64,000 nucleotides of DNA from VXNE01 sp963664635 (GCA_963664635.1 OY761542.1:4340001-4404000); one strand, 5' to 3'; counted from the stretch's first letter, positions 27,305 through 36,304 are shown. The notes: generated by a model not told the origin, from the sequence alone. Numbers and translations are program-made.

Positions 27305-28456
27305 TCAGGTTGACTCGGCCGGCGCGACGCCGGCCAGGCCCACGAGCAACTCTTCGAGCCGCCCCAGGTTCTCCGTGCCATCGAACTCCCGACGTGCCGC
27401 CCCCGCGAGTTCGGAGCGCCAGCGACTCTCACCCTCGTCGTGGAGGATCCTGGGCAACGACTCGGCGATCCGCATGGCGTCCGGCTGCCCCGTGAAGGCG
27501 TACCCGAGGCGGGCCAGAGTGTCCACACTCGCCCCGGTTCCGGAAAACGCCACGGCTTTCTTGCCGAGGAGCAGGGCTTCCGCAACGACCAGCGGGTTCG
27601 GATCCTCTCGGGACGTCAGGACGAAGGCGTCGAGAAGCCGTAGGTACGCGTACGGGTTGTCCACCAGCCCCGTGACAAAAAAGTTCGGCAGCGCCAGCCT
27701 CTCGAACAGTTCGAGGGTCGCGCCATTCTCGTGCGTCTCGGGAGGCGCCCACGGCCCGATCCACAGGAAGTCGTGGCCGGGAACGCGGCTGGCGACTTCG
27801 AAGAAAATGTCCGCACCCTTGCGGGGTTGCGCAAACCCGCACATCCCCACCACCCGACGAGGACCTCCGTCACGTCCCGCGAGGGCCTCTCCCCGAGCAT
27901 TCACCGGCGGCGGCACTGTCGCCTCGCTCCGCTCCAGCACCGTCTCGACATCGAGGAAGATGCCAAGGTTGAAGCGGTTACGCACGGTCGTGCCCGTCAG
28001 CTCCTCAATGTCCTCCATGGCCTGTCGAGAAGCACCGACGAGAAGATCCGTCCAACGCAAAACGCGGGGCGTGCAAACGCTTGACAGCAACCCCGGCAGG
28101 CTGTCGCGCGTTTCATGCATATGCAAGGCGACCGGCACGCCGGCACGAGCGCCCGCTTCGCACCACTCTCCCGAGGCGACCGAGTTCACGTAAACAACAT
28201 CCGGCCGCAGCTCCTCGACGACGGCCACCGCTTGTTCGACGCGCTGCCGATAGGTCAGATCCGAGACCAGATGACTCGTCTCAAGGCATCTGCTGGCGTC
28301 GCGCAGACGGGCGTACCGAGGGAAGTCGATCAGCGGTCCGCCTCGCTTGAGCAGCAGGGTCGTCTCGTGACGCTCCGCCATGAACGCCGCGATGTCGAAT
28401 CCGATTCGCGGCGCGCCGGTCAGGCTCGCTTCATGACAGACTACGCAGACTCGCAC
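27305..28456 (-). CDS. Glycosyltransferase family 4
   Basis: 383 residues from GTG 28456. The N-terminus VCVVCHEASLTGAPRIG is a common start for GT4 enzymes of rhamnan and O-antigen clusters. The donor domain has GMCGFAQPRKGADIFFEVA near residue 205 and the E-x7-E region REDPNPLVVAEALLLGKKAV near 290. It sits 12 bases after the large sulfotransferase/RgpF-like gene and upstream of rmlC. A rhamnosyltransferase is plausible from context only. Confidence 0.88.
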   Translation of the reverse strand: MRVCVVCHEASLTGAPRIGFDIAAFMAERHETTLLLKRGGPLIDFPRYARLRDASRCLETSHLVSDLTYRQRVEQAVAVVEELRPDVVYVNSVASGEWCEAGARAGVPVALHMHETRDSLPGLLSSVCTPRVLRWTDLLVGASRQAMEDIEELTGTTVRNRFNLGIFLDVETVLERSEATVPPPVNARGEALAGRDGGPRRVVGMCGFAQPRKGADIFFEVASRVPGHDFLWIGPWAPPETHENGATLELFERLALPNFFVTGLVDNPYAYLRLLDAFVLTSREDPNPLVVAEALLLGKKAVAFSGTGASVDTLARLGYAFTGQPDAMRIAESLPRILHDEGESRWRSELAGAARREFDGTENLGRLEELLVGLAGVAPAEST

Positions 28457-28468
28457 GACAGCACCTTC

Positions 28469-31400
28469 CTACCGCCACTCGATACGGTAGCCGGAATCCC
28501 GCACGACCGCCCCGAACACCCGCTCCACGGCATGGGCCCAGGCACCGTCCGGGTCACCTTCCACGGTGACTTCGTCACTCCGCTCGAACGCCACGCCTCG
28601 GGCGGCATCGAAGACGCGCCGAAGGACATCGCCGCGCAACAGCATCATGGTACCCGACAGGAACTCCACTTCGTCCGAAGACTCGCTGATGTGCAAGGCT
28701 TCCAGCAGCGTGTCGTATTTCTCGCGGTTGGCGTCCATCTCCGTGTAGCGGCAGTGCGAAGAACCGACAATGCCGACAGTCTCGTCCTCGAGCATCGTCC
28801 GGATGTTGTCCGCTGCGCATTCGCGCGTTCCCAACACCGGCTCGAGCAGCCTGCGTCGCCAGCGCTGCACCTCGCCTTCGGCCATGTGCGGGCTTTTCTT
28901 CGTGTGCAGCAGGCAGAAGAGCGGATAGTCCTCGATGCGTAGGTTGTCCAGCAGTCGAAAGTACCCGCCAATGTCACGTCCCACGTTCTCGCTGACGTAG
29001 ACCCGTGCGTCCGGAAAGGCGTCACGAACGCGCCTCAGAAGCCCGGTGTCGAATGTGTCTTCCACGAGATTGACATAGAGATCGTACCCGCCGACCGGCA
29101 AGTTTTCGATGTAGCGCGAGAGCTCATCCCACAACTCCGGGTAAAAGACATGAACCAGCACGCAGAGCTGTCGCGCGGAATCAGTCTTCGACATCGAGGG
29201 ATCGTCTGCGGCCTCGTCCTCTGAGCGAGTCTCGGCCGGGTCCACACGCAGGGTGTGCAGGCGCGGCTCGAAGCGCCCGTGGCACATGTAGTGCCGCAGC
29301 GCCTCGAGCGGAGACTGGTCGGCGAGGTAGCGCAGGTCCGGATAGAGCCGGATGTATTCGCCAGCATCGAAGTCCAGGGGAATCTCGCGCGGGTCCCCAC
29401 AGAGCTCTGCCACGAACGCCGCCCTGGAACCGATCCGCTCTCCGTCTCCAGTGCAGACGAGCGCGAGTTCGGAGTCGTTCAACTTGGCCAACTCCGGATA
29501 GAGGGTTCGGGAGAATTCCGCGTCGAACGAATGTGCCTGCTCCGATGTCAGGTCCAGCCGGTGCAGTCCCTCGATGGCTGGGTCGATTTCGGACGGCTCC
29601 AGTTCGACCGGCCATCGTCCCTCGACGGCACCGTGCCGCAGGTAGTGGGACAGCGGATTGACGCCGGCGACGCGGATGTCCGGGTAGGTCGCCAGATACC
29701 AGTCCGAGTCGAACAGGATTGGCAGCTCGGCGCCGTTCCTGCGCGCCTCGTAGTTCAGGTCGGCCAGGTCGAGCCACCCCGAGGGCGTATACCGCGCCGG
29801 CCCGCAAGACCTCGGTCCGGAACTTGCCAAGGGGCCCAGGAACGCAAACGATCCGAACGCGGTGCGCTTCAGCCGCGCTCGCGTCGATCGGGACAGCGGC
29901 AGCAGTCGCCAGCCGACGCGCAAAATCGCGCGTGCCGCCTCGACAAGCCCCCGGGACACCGCATGGCCCACGTCCACCAGCAGTTTCTTGAGCAGGCGCA
30001 GGGGCTTCGTCAAGCGCCAGGAACTCGAGTCGTAAACCGACGCCAGCTCGCGGTCGCGATCATCCATTAGCGCGTGCATGGCGTCGATCTCACCGTGGCG
30101 ATCCTCAGCCGTCCGACGAAGGGCGTCGCGCTCCTCCGCCACACCCTGCAGCGCTGCAAGTTCCCGGTCGCGATCCTGCAACACTGTGTCCAACATGCGG
30201 ATATGATCGTCGCGGTCGGAAACCATGCCATTGAGCGTGTCTATCTCACGATCACGCCCGGCGAGGGCCTCTTGCAGCGTACCGGCATCGCGATCCCGGT
30301 CGGCCACCTGCCGAAGCGACTCTGCAAGTCGCCCGTCGCGATCGGCGACCGTTTGCTGCAGCACATCGATTTGCCGATCCCGGTCAGACACCTGCCGACC
30401 CAGCTCGTCAAGACGCCCACCTCGTTCGGCGACAGTTCCCTTCAACGCCGTGATCTCACCATCGCGACCGGCGACCGTGTGCTGCAGCGCATCGACTTGG
30501 CGATCGCGGTCAGACACTTGTCGACCAAGCTCGTCTAGCCGTGCGTCGCGTTCGGCGACAGCTGCCTTCAACGCCGTGATCTCGCCATTGCGGCCGGCGG
30601 CCTGGTGCTGCAGTGCATCGATTTGCCGATCCCGGTCCGACACCTGCCGGCCGAGCTCGTCGAGCCGGCCGTCCCGAGCGGCCGCCGCGTCCTTCAGCGT
30701 GCCGATCTCGCCGTCGCGACCGGCGACCGTGTGCTGCAGCGCATCGACTTGGCGATCGCGGTCAGACACTTGTCGACCAAGCTCGTCTAGCCGTGCGTCG
30801 CGTTCGGCGACAGCTGCCTTCAACGCCGTGATCTCGCCATTGCGGCCGGCGGCCTGGTGCTGCAGTGCATCGATTTGCCGATCCCGGTCCGACACCTGCC
30901 GGCCGAGCTCGTCGAGCCGGCCGTCCCGAGCGGCCGCCGCGTCCTTCAGCGTGCCGATCTCGCCGTCGCGGCCGGCGACTACATGCTGCAGGGCGTCCAG
31001 CTCCCGATCTCTATCGGCCAGCGTGGCGCCGATCTTGTCGAGCTCCTGATCCTTCGCCTGCACGACACCGTCGAGGTACGCCACGTTCTCGTCGCGGTCG
31101 CCCACCGCGCGGTTCAGGGAATCGATCTGCGCTTCGCGGTCCGAGACGACATCGCGCAAGGCCGCCACTTCTCCTTCGAGGCCCCGGTTTCGCTGGCCCG
31201 CGCGCATGCCCGTAACCACAGCGCGGGCGAAAGCCGCGCCGGCTTCGTCGAAGGCCGACCTGATCGCGTCGAGAGTCGCCCTGTCAGACTCCCGCACCTC
31301 CCCGCGGGCCCAACGGTCGACGATCTCGAAGGTAGAGGAGACCCATCCCGACACCTGCCCACTCTGCAGAACGGCCGCATCCTCGGCGACCTGATGCCGC

Positions 31401-32062
31401 TCCGACGACTCCAGTTGCTCTTCGATCTCGACACGCGACGCGGTTGACTGCCGCGGCCACGACAACTGCAGATCCTGAGCCATCGTGTTCGCCACGTTGC
31501 GCCAGTCGCGCAGCAAGTCCTCGAATCGAACGAAGACCCGCTGACGCGTTCGCGAACCCGCTTCCGCGTCGAGGACATTGCGCAACCACAGGAGCAACCC
31601 GACTGACGGATCGATGGCGTCCCGCCGCTGCAGCGACCGGACCACTTCGACGGGGTTGCGGACGGGCACTGCGATGCGGGTATCTGCGCCAAACTCCGTC
31701 AACACCCCCAGCCAGAAAGGCAGCAGCCGGGCAACCCGGGGATCCTTGAGGACGAACAGCGGACTGCCTCCGAACTCGCCCTCGAGCATCGAAAGCGCCC
31801 GGCTCCGAAAGCCGCCGGCGACCGGAGATGCGTACCAGTCCGAACTGAACGGTTCCCAGTCATCCCAGCCCGAACCGGCTGACCCGAGCAATGCGTCGTT
31901 CAGCGCGGTGATTTCCTCCGACTCCCAGTAGCCCCGAACGTTGTATTCGTTCGCGGGCATGAGCGTCTTCGGCAGGTCGCAGCCCAAGCTAGCCAATACG
32001 CTGGTGAGCGCCGACGTCCCGCTGCGGTGCATACCCGCGACGAGTATGGCTACGCTGTCCAC
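28469..32062 (-). CDS. Multidomain protein: sulfotransferase, long coiled coil, RgpF-like domain
   Basis: 1197 residues from GTG 32062. Residues 1-290 form a PAPS-dependent sulfotransferase: 5'-phosphosulfate loop AGMHRSGTSAL at 9-19 and the 3'-phosphate region FVLKDP...PVRNPVEVVRSLQRRD at 113-148. Residues 295-685 are a heptad-rich coiled coil with near-identical 42-residue units. SSSWRLTKPLR near 689 is a signature seen in bacterial glycosyltransferases. Residues 780-940 hold two YLxxYPDx..PLxHYxxxG motifs (ATYPDI...NPLSHYLRHG). Residues 965-1197 resemble the rhamnan synthesis protein F family (VLVHVFYPELWDELSRY, SENVGRDIGGYF). It probably sulfates or assembles the glycan. APS kinase is encoded just upstream. 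Confidence 0.87.
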   Translation of the reverse strand: MDSVAILVAGMHRSGTSALTSVLASLGCDLPKTLMPANEYNVRGYWESEEITALNDALLGSAGSGWDDWEPFSSDWYASPVAGGFRSRALSMLEGEFGGSPLFVLKDPRVARLLPFWLGVLTEFGADTRIAVPVRNPVEVVRSLQRRDAIDPSVGLLLWLRNVLDAEAGSRTRQRVFVRFEDLLRDWRNVANTMAQDLQLSWPRQSTASRVEIEEQLESSERHQVAEDAAVLQSGQVSGWVSSTFEIVDRWARGEVRESDRATLDAIRSAFDEAGAAFARAVVTGMRAGQRNRGLEGEVAALRDVVSDREAQIDSLNRAVGDRDENVAYLDGVVQAKDQELDKIGATLADRDRELDALQHVVAGRDGEIGTLKDAAAARDGRLDELGRQVSDRDRQIDALQHQAAGRNGEITALKAAVAERDARLDELGRQVSDRDRQVDALQHTVAGRDGEIGTLKDAAAARDGRLDELGRQVSDRDRQIDALQHQAAGRNGEITALKAAVAERDARLDELGRQVSDRDRQVDALQHTVAGRDGEITALKGTVAERGGRLDELGRQVSDRDRQIDVLQQTVADRDGRLAESLRQVADRDRDAGTLQEALAGRDREIDTLNGMVSDRDDHIRMLDTVLQDRDRELAALQGVAEERDALRRTAEDRHGEIDAMHALMDDRDRELASVYDSSSWRLTKPLRLLKKLLVDVGHAVSRGLVEAARAILRVGWRLLPLSRSTRARLKRTAFGSFAFLGPLASSGPRSCGPARYTPSGWLDLADLNYEARRNGAELPILFDSDWYLATYPDIRVAGVNPLSHYLRHGAVEGRWPVELEPSEIDPAIEGLHRLDLTSEQAHSFDAEFSRTLYPELAKLNDSELALVCTGDGERIGSRAAFVAELCGDPREIPLDFDAGEYIRLYPDLRYLADQSPLEALRHYMCHGRFEPRLHTLRVDPAETRSEDEAADDPSMSKTDSARQLCVLVHVFYPELWDELSRYIENLPVGGYDLYVNLVEDTFDTGLLRRVRDAFPDARVYVSENVGRDIGGYFRLLDNLRIEDYPLFCLLHTKKSPHMAEGEVQRWRRRLLEPVLGTRECAADNIRTMLEDETVGIVGSSHCRYTEMDANREKYDTLLEALHISESSDEVEFLSGTMMLLRGDVLRRVFDAARGVAFERSDEVTVEGDPDGAWAHAVERVFGAVVRDSGYRIEWR
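30473..30976. repeat. Two tandem 252-bp copies inside the coiled-coil coding region
   Basis: Sequence at 30521 recurs at 30773, exactly 252 bases on, and identity extends over nearly the whole unit (about 30473-30724 and 30725-30976). The unit encodes 84 residues, twelve heptads, made of two related 42-residue halves. Length is a multiple of three, so copy-number change keeps the frame and only alters coiled-coil length. Confidence 0.88.
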
Positions 32063-32117
32063 GGTCCCACCGCAGACGAGCCCCGGCGGCCCACGGAGAC
32101 GACTCGCCCCCCAGCCC

Positions 32118-32729
32118 TCATCCTGAACCCGCTCCGACCCGGAAGTGCGCCGTCACGTAGTCAACCAGTATCCCCAGGCAATGGTCCACACCGTTCGCCG
32201 TGGTGTCGACGGTGAGCGACGGCGCCTCCGGGGGCTCATAAACGTCGTCCACCGCCGTAAAGTTGCTGATCTCCCCTGCGCGCGCCCTGCGATAAAGGCC
32301 CTTGGGGTCGCGCCGTTCGCAGGTAGCCAGGTCGGCCCGAACATAGACCTCATGGAAACGGCCCACCGCAGCATCCCGCGCCGCAGAGCGGTCGACGCGG
32401 TACGGTGAGATGAACGCCGCAATGCACAGGAAGCCGGCGTCCGCGAACAGGGCCGCCACTTCTCCTGCCCGCCGGATGTTCTCCCCCCGATCCTCGCGTG
32501 AGAAACCAAGGTCAGCATTCAGCCCATGGCGCAGGTTGTCGCCGTCCAGCACGTAGACCTGCAGCCCGTCCCGAAACAGGCGTTCCTCCAGCGCAAAGGC
32601 GAGCGTGGACTTCCCTGCCCCAGACAAGCCGGTGAGCCAAAGGACACCTCCTCTGTGCGCGCTACTCCGCTCCCGGTCACAGCGCGTGATGCGGTGCTCG
32701 ACCGGTGCGGCTTCGGGCCCAAGGTTCAT
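32118..32729 (-). CDS. cysC: Adenylyl-sulfate (APS) kinase
   Basis: CysC phosphorylates APS to PAPS. The 203-residue protein is canonical: P-loop LTGLSGAGKST near residue 33, VLDGDNLRHGLNADLGFS near 60, ENIRR, FISPYRVDR near 104 and KGLYRRARAGEI near 143. It lies 55 bases upstream of the sulfotransferase/RgpF-like gene on the same strand, so a dedicated PAPS supply for glycan sulfation is likely. A second, sequence-variant APS kinase domain is fused to CysN at 38-40 kb. Confidence 0.93.
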   Translation of the reverse strand: MNLGPEAAPVEHRITRCDRERSSAHRGGVLWLTGLSGAGKSTLAFALEERLFRDGLQVYVLDGDNLRHGLNADLGFSREDRGENIRRAGEVAALFADAGFLCIAAFISPYRVDRSAARDAAVGRFHEVYVRADLATCERRDPKGLYRRARAGEISNFTAVDDVYEPPEAPSLTVDTTANGVDHCLGILVDYVTAHFRVGAGSG

Positions 32730-32845
32730 TCGTGGCGCGCGCCGGGAAAAGCCGCGCAGTCTGCGGTTTCAGGCACGAGATTGTCAATCTCGACGCCGCA
32801 TCGAACCGCATCGACGCCGCATGGCTGTCGCAGTGCCCCGCCCGC

Positions 32846-33367
32846 TCAACTCGGCCCGAACTCCGCGTCCAGGTCGTGGTCGTCGCAGAAGTAGAAGAAC
32901 GCGTCGCGCAGTTCGGCGATGCGCACGTCCGGCGGCAGTTCGACCTCCATGACCAGCGAGAAGATCGGCGTGCCGGTGTGCGCGGCCCGTTCGCTCACCG
33001 TGTCGAGGTTGTAGATGTTGATGTCCCGGGACGAGAAGAAGCTCGCCACCCGGTGCACGATGCCGGGATGGTCCATGGCCGTCACGCGCACGGTGTAGGG
33101 CACGCGGCCCTCGACGTCGGTGCGCTCGCCGGTGCGGCGCAGGAGCCACGCGAGGTCCCTTTCTTCCGCGAGGCGGTCGAGCTTGGTTTCGAGGCGCTGC
33201 AGGGCGAGATCGCCTCCGGCCACGCTCATGAGCACGGCGAACTCCCCACCGAGGACGGTCATGCGGCTGTCCTCGATGGAGAGGTTGAGGTCGGCGGCGA
33301 GCTTCGCGAGGTCGTTCACGAGCCCCGGGCGGTCGTGACCGATCACCGAGATGACGACGCGGCTCAC
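32846..33367 (-). CDS. GcvR-like protein with two ACT domains
   Basis: 173 residues with tandem ACT domains: VVISVIGHDRPGLVNDLAKL at the N-terminus and VTAMDHPGIVHRVASFFSSR near residue 92. This matches the glycine cleavage system transcriptional repressor GcvR and its relatives, which act through protein contacts instead of binding DNA. The GTG start overlaps the glyQS stop in GTGA, and the link to glycyl-tRNA synthetase suggests a glycine-responsive role. Confidence 0.85.
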   Translation of the reverse strand: MSRVVISVIGHDRPGLVNDLAKLAADLNLSIEDSRMTVLGGEFAVLMSVAGGDLALQRLETKLDRLAEERDLAWLLRRTGERTDVEGRVPYTVRVTAMDHPGIVHRVASFFSSRDINIYNLDTVSERAAHTGTPIFSLVMEVELPPDVRIAELRDAFFYFCDDHDLDAEFGPS

Positions 33368-34740
33368 GCCCCCGCCCCCTCCGCCAGAGACTCCCGCACG
33401 AAGGCCGGCAGGTCCGGGACCGCGACGCGGGTCTGTTCCATCGTGTCCCGGTCCCGCACCGTCACCGTGTCGTCGTCCTCGATGGTCTGGAAGTCGACGG
33501 TCAGGCACAGCGGCGTGCCCACCTCGTCGTGGCGGCGATAGCCCTTGCCGATGTTGCCGGTGTCCTCGTAGAGCACGCGCCCGAGACCCAGCGCCTGCAG
33601 GTCCTTCCGGATGGCGCGCGCCTTGGCGACGATGCCCTCGTGGTTGCGCTTGAGCGGCAGCACGGCGACCTTGACCGGCGCCAGGTGCGCCTTCAGTCCG
33701 AGCACGGTGCGGGTCGAGCCGTTGTCCAGTTCCTCCACGCGGTACGCCTCGTTCAGCACCGCGAGCACGCCCCGGTCGACGCCTGCCGACGGCTCGATGA
33801 CGTACGGCACGCGCCACTCGCCCGACTGCAGGTCCCGGATGGCGAGCCGGGCGTTCGAATCCGGGTTTTCCGCCACGCTCGCGTCGATCCCCAGCGCCTC
33901 CTGGCCCTTCGTATGAGAGCCGAGGTCGAAGTCCGTGCGGTTGGCGATCCCTTCGAGCTCCTCCACGCCGTGCGGGAAGCGATACATGACGTCGAAGGTG
34001 GCCTTGGAGTAGTGCGCCAGTTCTTCCGGCGGGACGCGGTACAGCTCCAGCCGGTTGGGGTCGATCCCCTGCCGCCGCCACCAGTCGAGGCGCTCCTCCA
34101 CCCAGGTCTCGTGCCAGGTCTCGTCGGTGCCCGGCGCGACGAAGAACTCCAGTTCCATCTGCTCGAACTCGCGCACGCGGAAGATGAAGTTCCGCGGCGT
34201 GATCTCGTTCCGGAACGCCTTGCCGATCTGCGCGATTCCGAACGGCAGGCGCCGCGAGGTCGAGTCCAGCACGTGCTTGAAGTTGGTGAAAATGGACTGG
34301 GCGGTTTCGGGCCGCAGGTAGGCCGTCGCCGATGCGTCCTCGACGGGACCGACCTGGGTCCGGAACATCAGGTTGAACGGTCTCGGTTCGGTCAGGTCGT
34401 CGGAGCCGCACTTCGGGCAGCGGGGGCCGTCCAGGTGATCGGCGCGCCAGCGCGACCGGCACTGGCGGCAGTCCACCAGCGGATCGGTGAAGGTCGCCTC
34501 GTGACCCGAGTACTGCAACACCTTGCGGTTGGTCAGGATCGCCGAGTCGAGCCCCTCGACGTCGTCCCGCTCGTAGACCATCGCGCGCCACCAGGCCGCC
34601 TTCAGGTTGTTCTTGAGCTCGACTCCGAGGGGTCCGTAGTCGTAGACGCCCTGCAGGCCGCCATAGACGTCGCTCGCCTGGAAGACGAATCCCCTGCGTT
34701 TGCACAAGGCAACGAGTTCGTCCATCGATCGTGCGGGCAC
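33364..34740 (-). CDS. glyQS: Glycyl-tRNA synthetase, single-chain dimeric type
   Basis: 458 residues of the class II alpha-2 GlyRS found in archaea, eukaryotes and many Gram-positive bacteria; most proteobacteria use the unrelated alpha2-beta2 enzyme encoded by glyQ and glyS. Visible parts are GFVFQASDVYGGLQGVYDYG, a zinc-ribbon-like CRQCRSRW...CPKCGSDDL near residue 90-110, motif 2 with FRNEITPRNFIFRVREFEQME near 180, and motif 3 EPSAGVDRGVLAVL near 315, then an anticodon-binding domain. Starts at GTG/ATG region 34740. Confidence 0.94.
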   Translation of the reverse strand: MPARSMDELVALCKRRGFVFQASDVYGGLQGVYDYGPLGVELKNNLKAAWWRAMVYERDDVEGLDSAILTNRKVLQYSGHEATFTDPLVDCRQCRSRWRADHLDGPRCPKCGSDDLTEPRPFNLMFRTQVGPVEDASATAYLRPETAQSIFTNFKHVLDSTSRRLPFGIAQIGKAFRNEITPRNFIFRVREFEQMELEFFVAPGTDETWHETWVEERLDWWRRQGIDPNRLELYRVPPEELAHYSKATFDVMYRFPHGVEELEGIANRTDFDLGSHTKGQEALGIDASVAENPDSNARLAIRDLQSGEWRVPYVIEPSAGVDRGVLAVLNEAYRVEELDNGSTRTVLGLKAHLAPVKVAVLPLKRNHEGIVAKARAIRKDLQALGLGRVLYEDTGNIGKGYRRHDEVGTPLCLTVDFQTIEDDDTVTVRDRDTMEQTRVAVPDLPAFVRESLAEGAGA

Positions 34741-34908
34741 GGGCGGTCTCCGGGGCGTGGCGCGGCAGGGAAGCGTGAAGCGGCGGGACTATACAGCAAG
34801 CGGCCGGTGTTCGGCATCGGCCGGCCCGGTTGCCCGCCCGCCTTCCGCCCCGACGATTTCGGGAGCAATATGGCCCCCGAACGCCTTGGCCTGGCAGGGA
34901 GCATGAAG

Positions 34909-35667
34909 ATGACCGGCAGCAACTGGTGGACGAGAACGCTTTTCCACGGATCCCTCGCGGCGGGCGCACTGCTTGTCGCAGGCGCACTCGGAAGCCGCGC
35001 CGAAGTGTGGCCCTTCAACGTCGGTTTCCTCGTTGCGGCGGCGGGCATCGCCATCGCGGCCGTCGTCGCCTGCTGGGGTACGGGCGCGCTGATCGTCCTC
35101 CTGCGGCGGTCGCCGCGGCCGGAACTCCCCCCGCTCCTCACGGGACTCGCGGTCAGCCTGGTGGTGCTGGGGGCGTTCGCCGTGCAACTGCTGCGGTTGT
35201 TCTCCGTTCCACCCATCTACCAGGTCACTACCGACCCCGGCGATCCGCCGGCCTTCGACGCGGTCGCCGCCCTCCGGCCCGCGGGCTCGAACCCACTGGA
35301 CTACGACGCCGACCAGCCCATCGGCGACACCACGTTGGCCGAGGCACAGCGGGCGGCATGGCCCGAGCTGACCAGCCTGCGCACGCGGCTCGACCCGAAC
35401 GCCGCCCTCGACCACGCGGTGCACGTGATCGAAGACATGGGCATGGCGGTCGTCAACGTCGATCCGGCGCGCGGCATCGTCGAGGCCACGGCGACCACGC
35501 CCTGGTTCGGCTTCGAGGACGACATCGTCGTGCGGGTGCGCGGCGACGGCGAGGGGGCCGTGGTAGACGCCCGGTCGGTGTCCCGCGTGGGCGTCAGCGA
35601 CCTCGGGGCGAACGCGCGCCGCCTGCTGGGCTTTCTCGAACGGTTCGCTGCCGGCGCGGCGACCTGA
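34909..35667 (+). CDS. DUF1499 membrane protein
   Basis: 252 residues with three hydrophobic segments in the first 110 (GSLAAGALLVAGALG, VGFLVAAAGIAIAAVVA, LLTGLAVSLVVLGAFAV), then a soluble DUF1499 domain (PPIYQVTTDPGDPPAFDAV near 103, TPWFGFEDDIVVRVR near 202, DARSVSRVGVSDLGAN). Function of the family is unknown. ATG 34909 is preferred because AGGGAG lies seven bases upstream; in-frame ATGs at 34903 and 34870 are alternatives. It is divergent from glyQS and converges on the YfcE-type gene with a 3-base gap. Confidence 0.82.
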   Translation: MTGSNWWTRTLFHGSLAAGALLVAGALGSRAEVWPFNVGFLVAAAGIAIAAVVACWGTGALIVLLRRSPRPELPPLLTGLAVSLVVLGAFAVQLLRLFSVPPIYQVTTDPGDPPAFDAVAALRPAGSNPLDYDADQPIGDTTLAEAQRAAWPELTSLRTRLDPNAALDHAVHVIEDMGMAVVNVDPARGIVEATATTPWFGFEDDIVVRVRGDGEGAVVDARSVSRVGVSDLGANARRLLGFLERFAAGAAT

Positions 35668-35670
35668 CGA

Positions 35671-36156
35671 TCAGAAACGGAGCAGCCGGGCGTCCAGCGT
35701 CTCCAGATTCACGACGCCGACGGCGTTGAGCCCCTGCATGTGTCCCGCGCACTCGCCGGGGTTGAAGACCAGATGGTACTCCCGCCGCTCGATGCGGGTG
35801 AAGTGCGTGTGCCCGTGCAGGGCGAGTTGATGGTCCGGTCCGAGCACGCCGTCGAACTCGAGCGGATCGTGCACGACCACGATGCGGCGCCCGGCCCAGG
35901 TCACTTCCAGGGGCGGATCCTGGAACCGGAAGCCGAGCCGTGCGACGGCCTCTTCGAGGGACTCCCGTTCCTGGTCGTTGTTGCCGAAGACGCCGTGCAG
36001 GGGCGCTTCGAGGCCCCCGAACACTTCGAGGGTCTTGGCTTGGGTGATGTCGCCGGTATGCACGACCGCGTCCACGGCGGCCTCGTTGAAGAGTTCGACG
36101 ATCCGCCGGCAGTTCTTCAGGTTGTTGTGGGTATCGCTGACGACGCCGATGCGCAT
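35671..36156 (-). CDS. YfcE/MJ0936-type metallophosphoesterase
   Basis: 161 residues, a compact calcineurin-like phosphodiesterase. Metal ligands appear in SDTHNN at 8-13, HTGDI near 37, GNND near 58 and the final HGHTHF near 113. Members hydrolyse phosphodiesters such as bis-pNPP in vitro; the physiological substrate is unknown. The gene ends 3 bases from the end of the convergent DUF1499 gene. Confidence 0.88.
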   Translation of the reverse strand: MRIGVVSDTHNNLKNCRRIVELFNEAAVDAVVHTGDITQAKTLEVFGGLEAPLHGVFGNNDQERESLEEAVARLGFRFQDPPLEVTWAGRRIVVVHDPLEFDGVLGPDHQLALHGHTHFTRIERREYHLVFNPGECAGHMQGLNAVGVVNLETLDARLLRF

Positions 36157-36304
36157 GACCAGTCAATCGGAAGTCCGGACCCGGAACGCAAGAGCGCGCA
36201 CGCCGATACGACGTGCGCGCTCTGTCACTTCCACGGCCCCGAGTTGCGCAGCCCCCGAGTTGCGCAGCAAATCGGAACGCGAACCGCAGGTTCGCGCGCC
36301 GCCC

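Noticed and set aside
30473..30976. CRISPR-like repeat array
   Set aside because: The repeats are contiguous 252-bp coding units with no spacers and keep the reading frame.
30225..31049. Repetitive Ser/Arg-rich frames on the plus strand at 30.2-31.4 kb
   Set aside because: They are the complement of the coiled-coil repeats in the sulfotransferase/RgpF-like gene; repeats explain their regularity.
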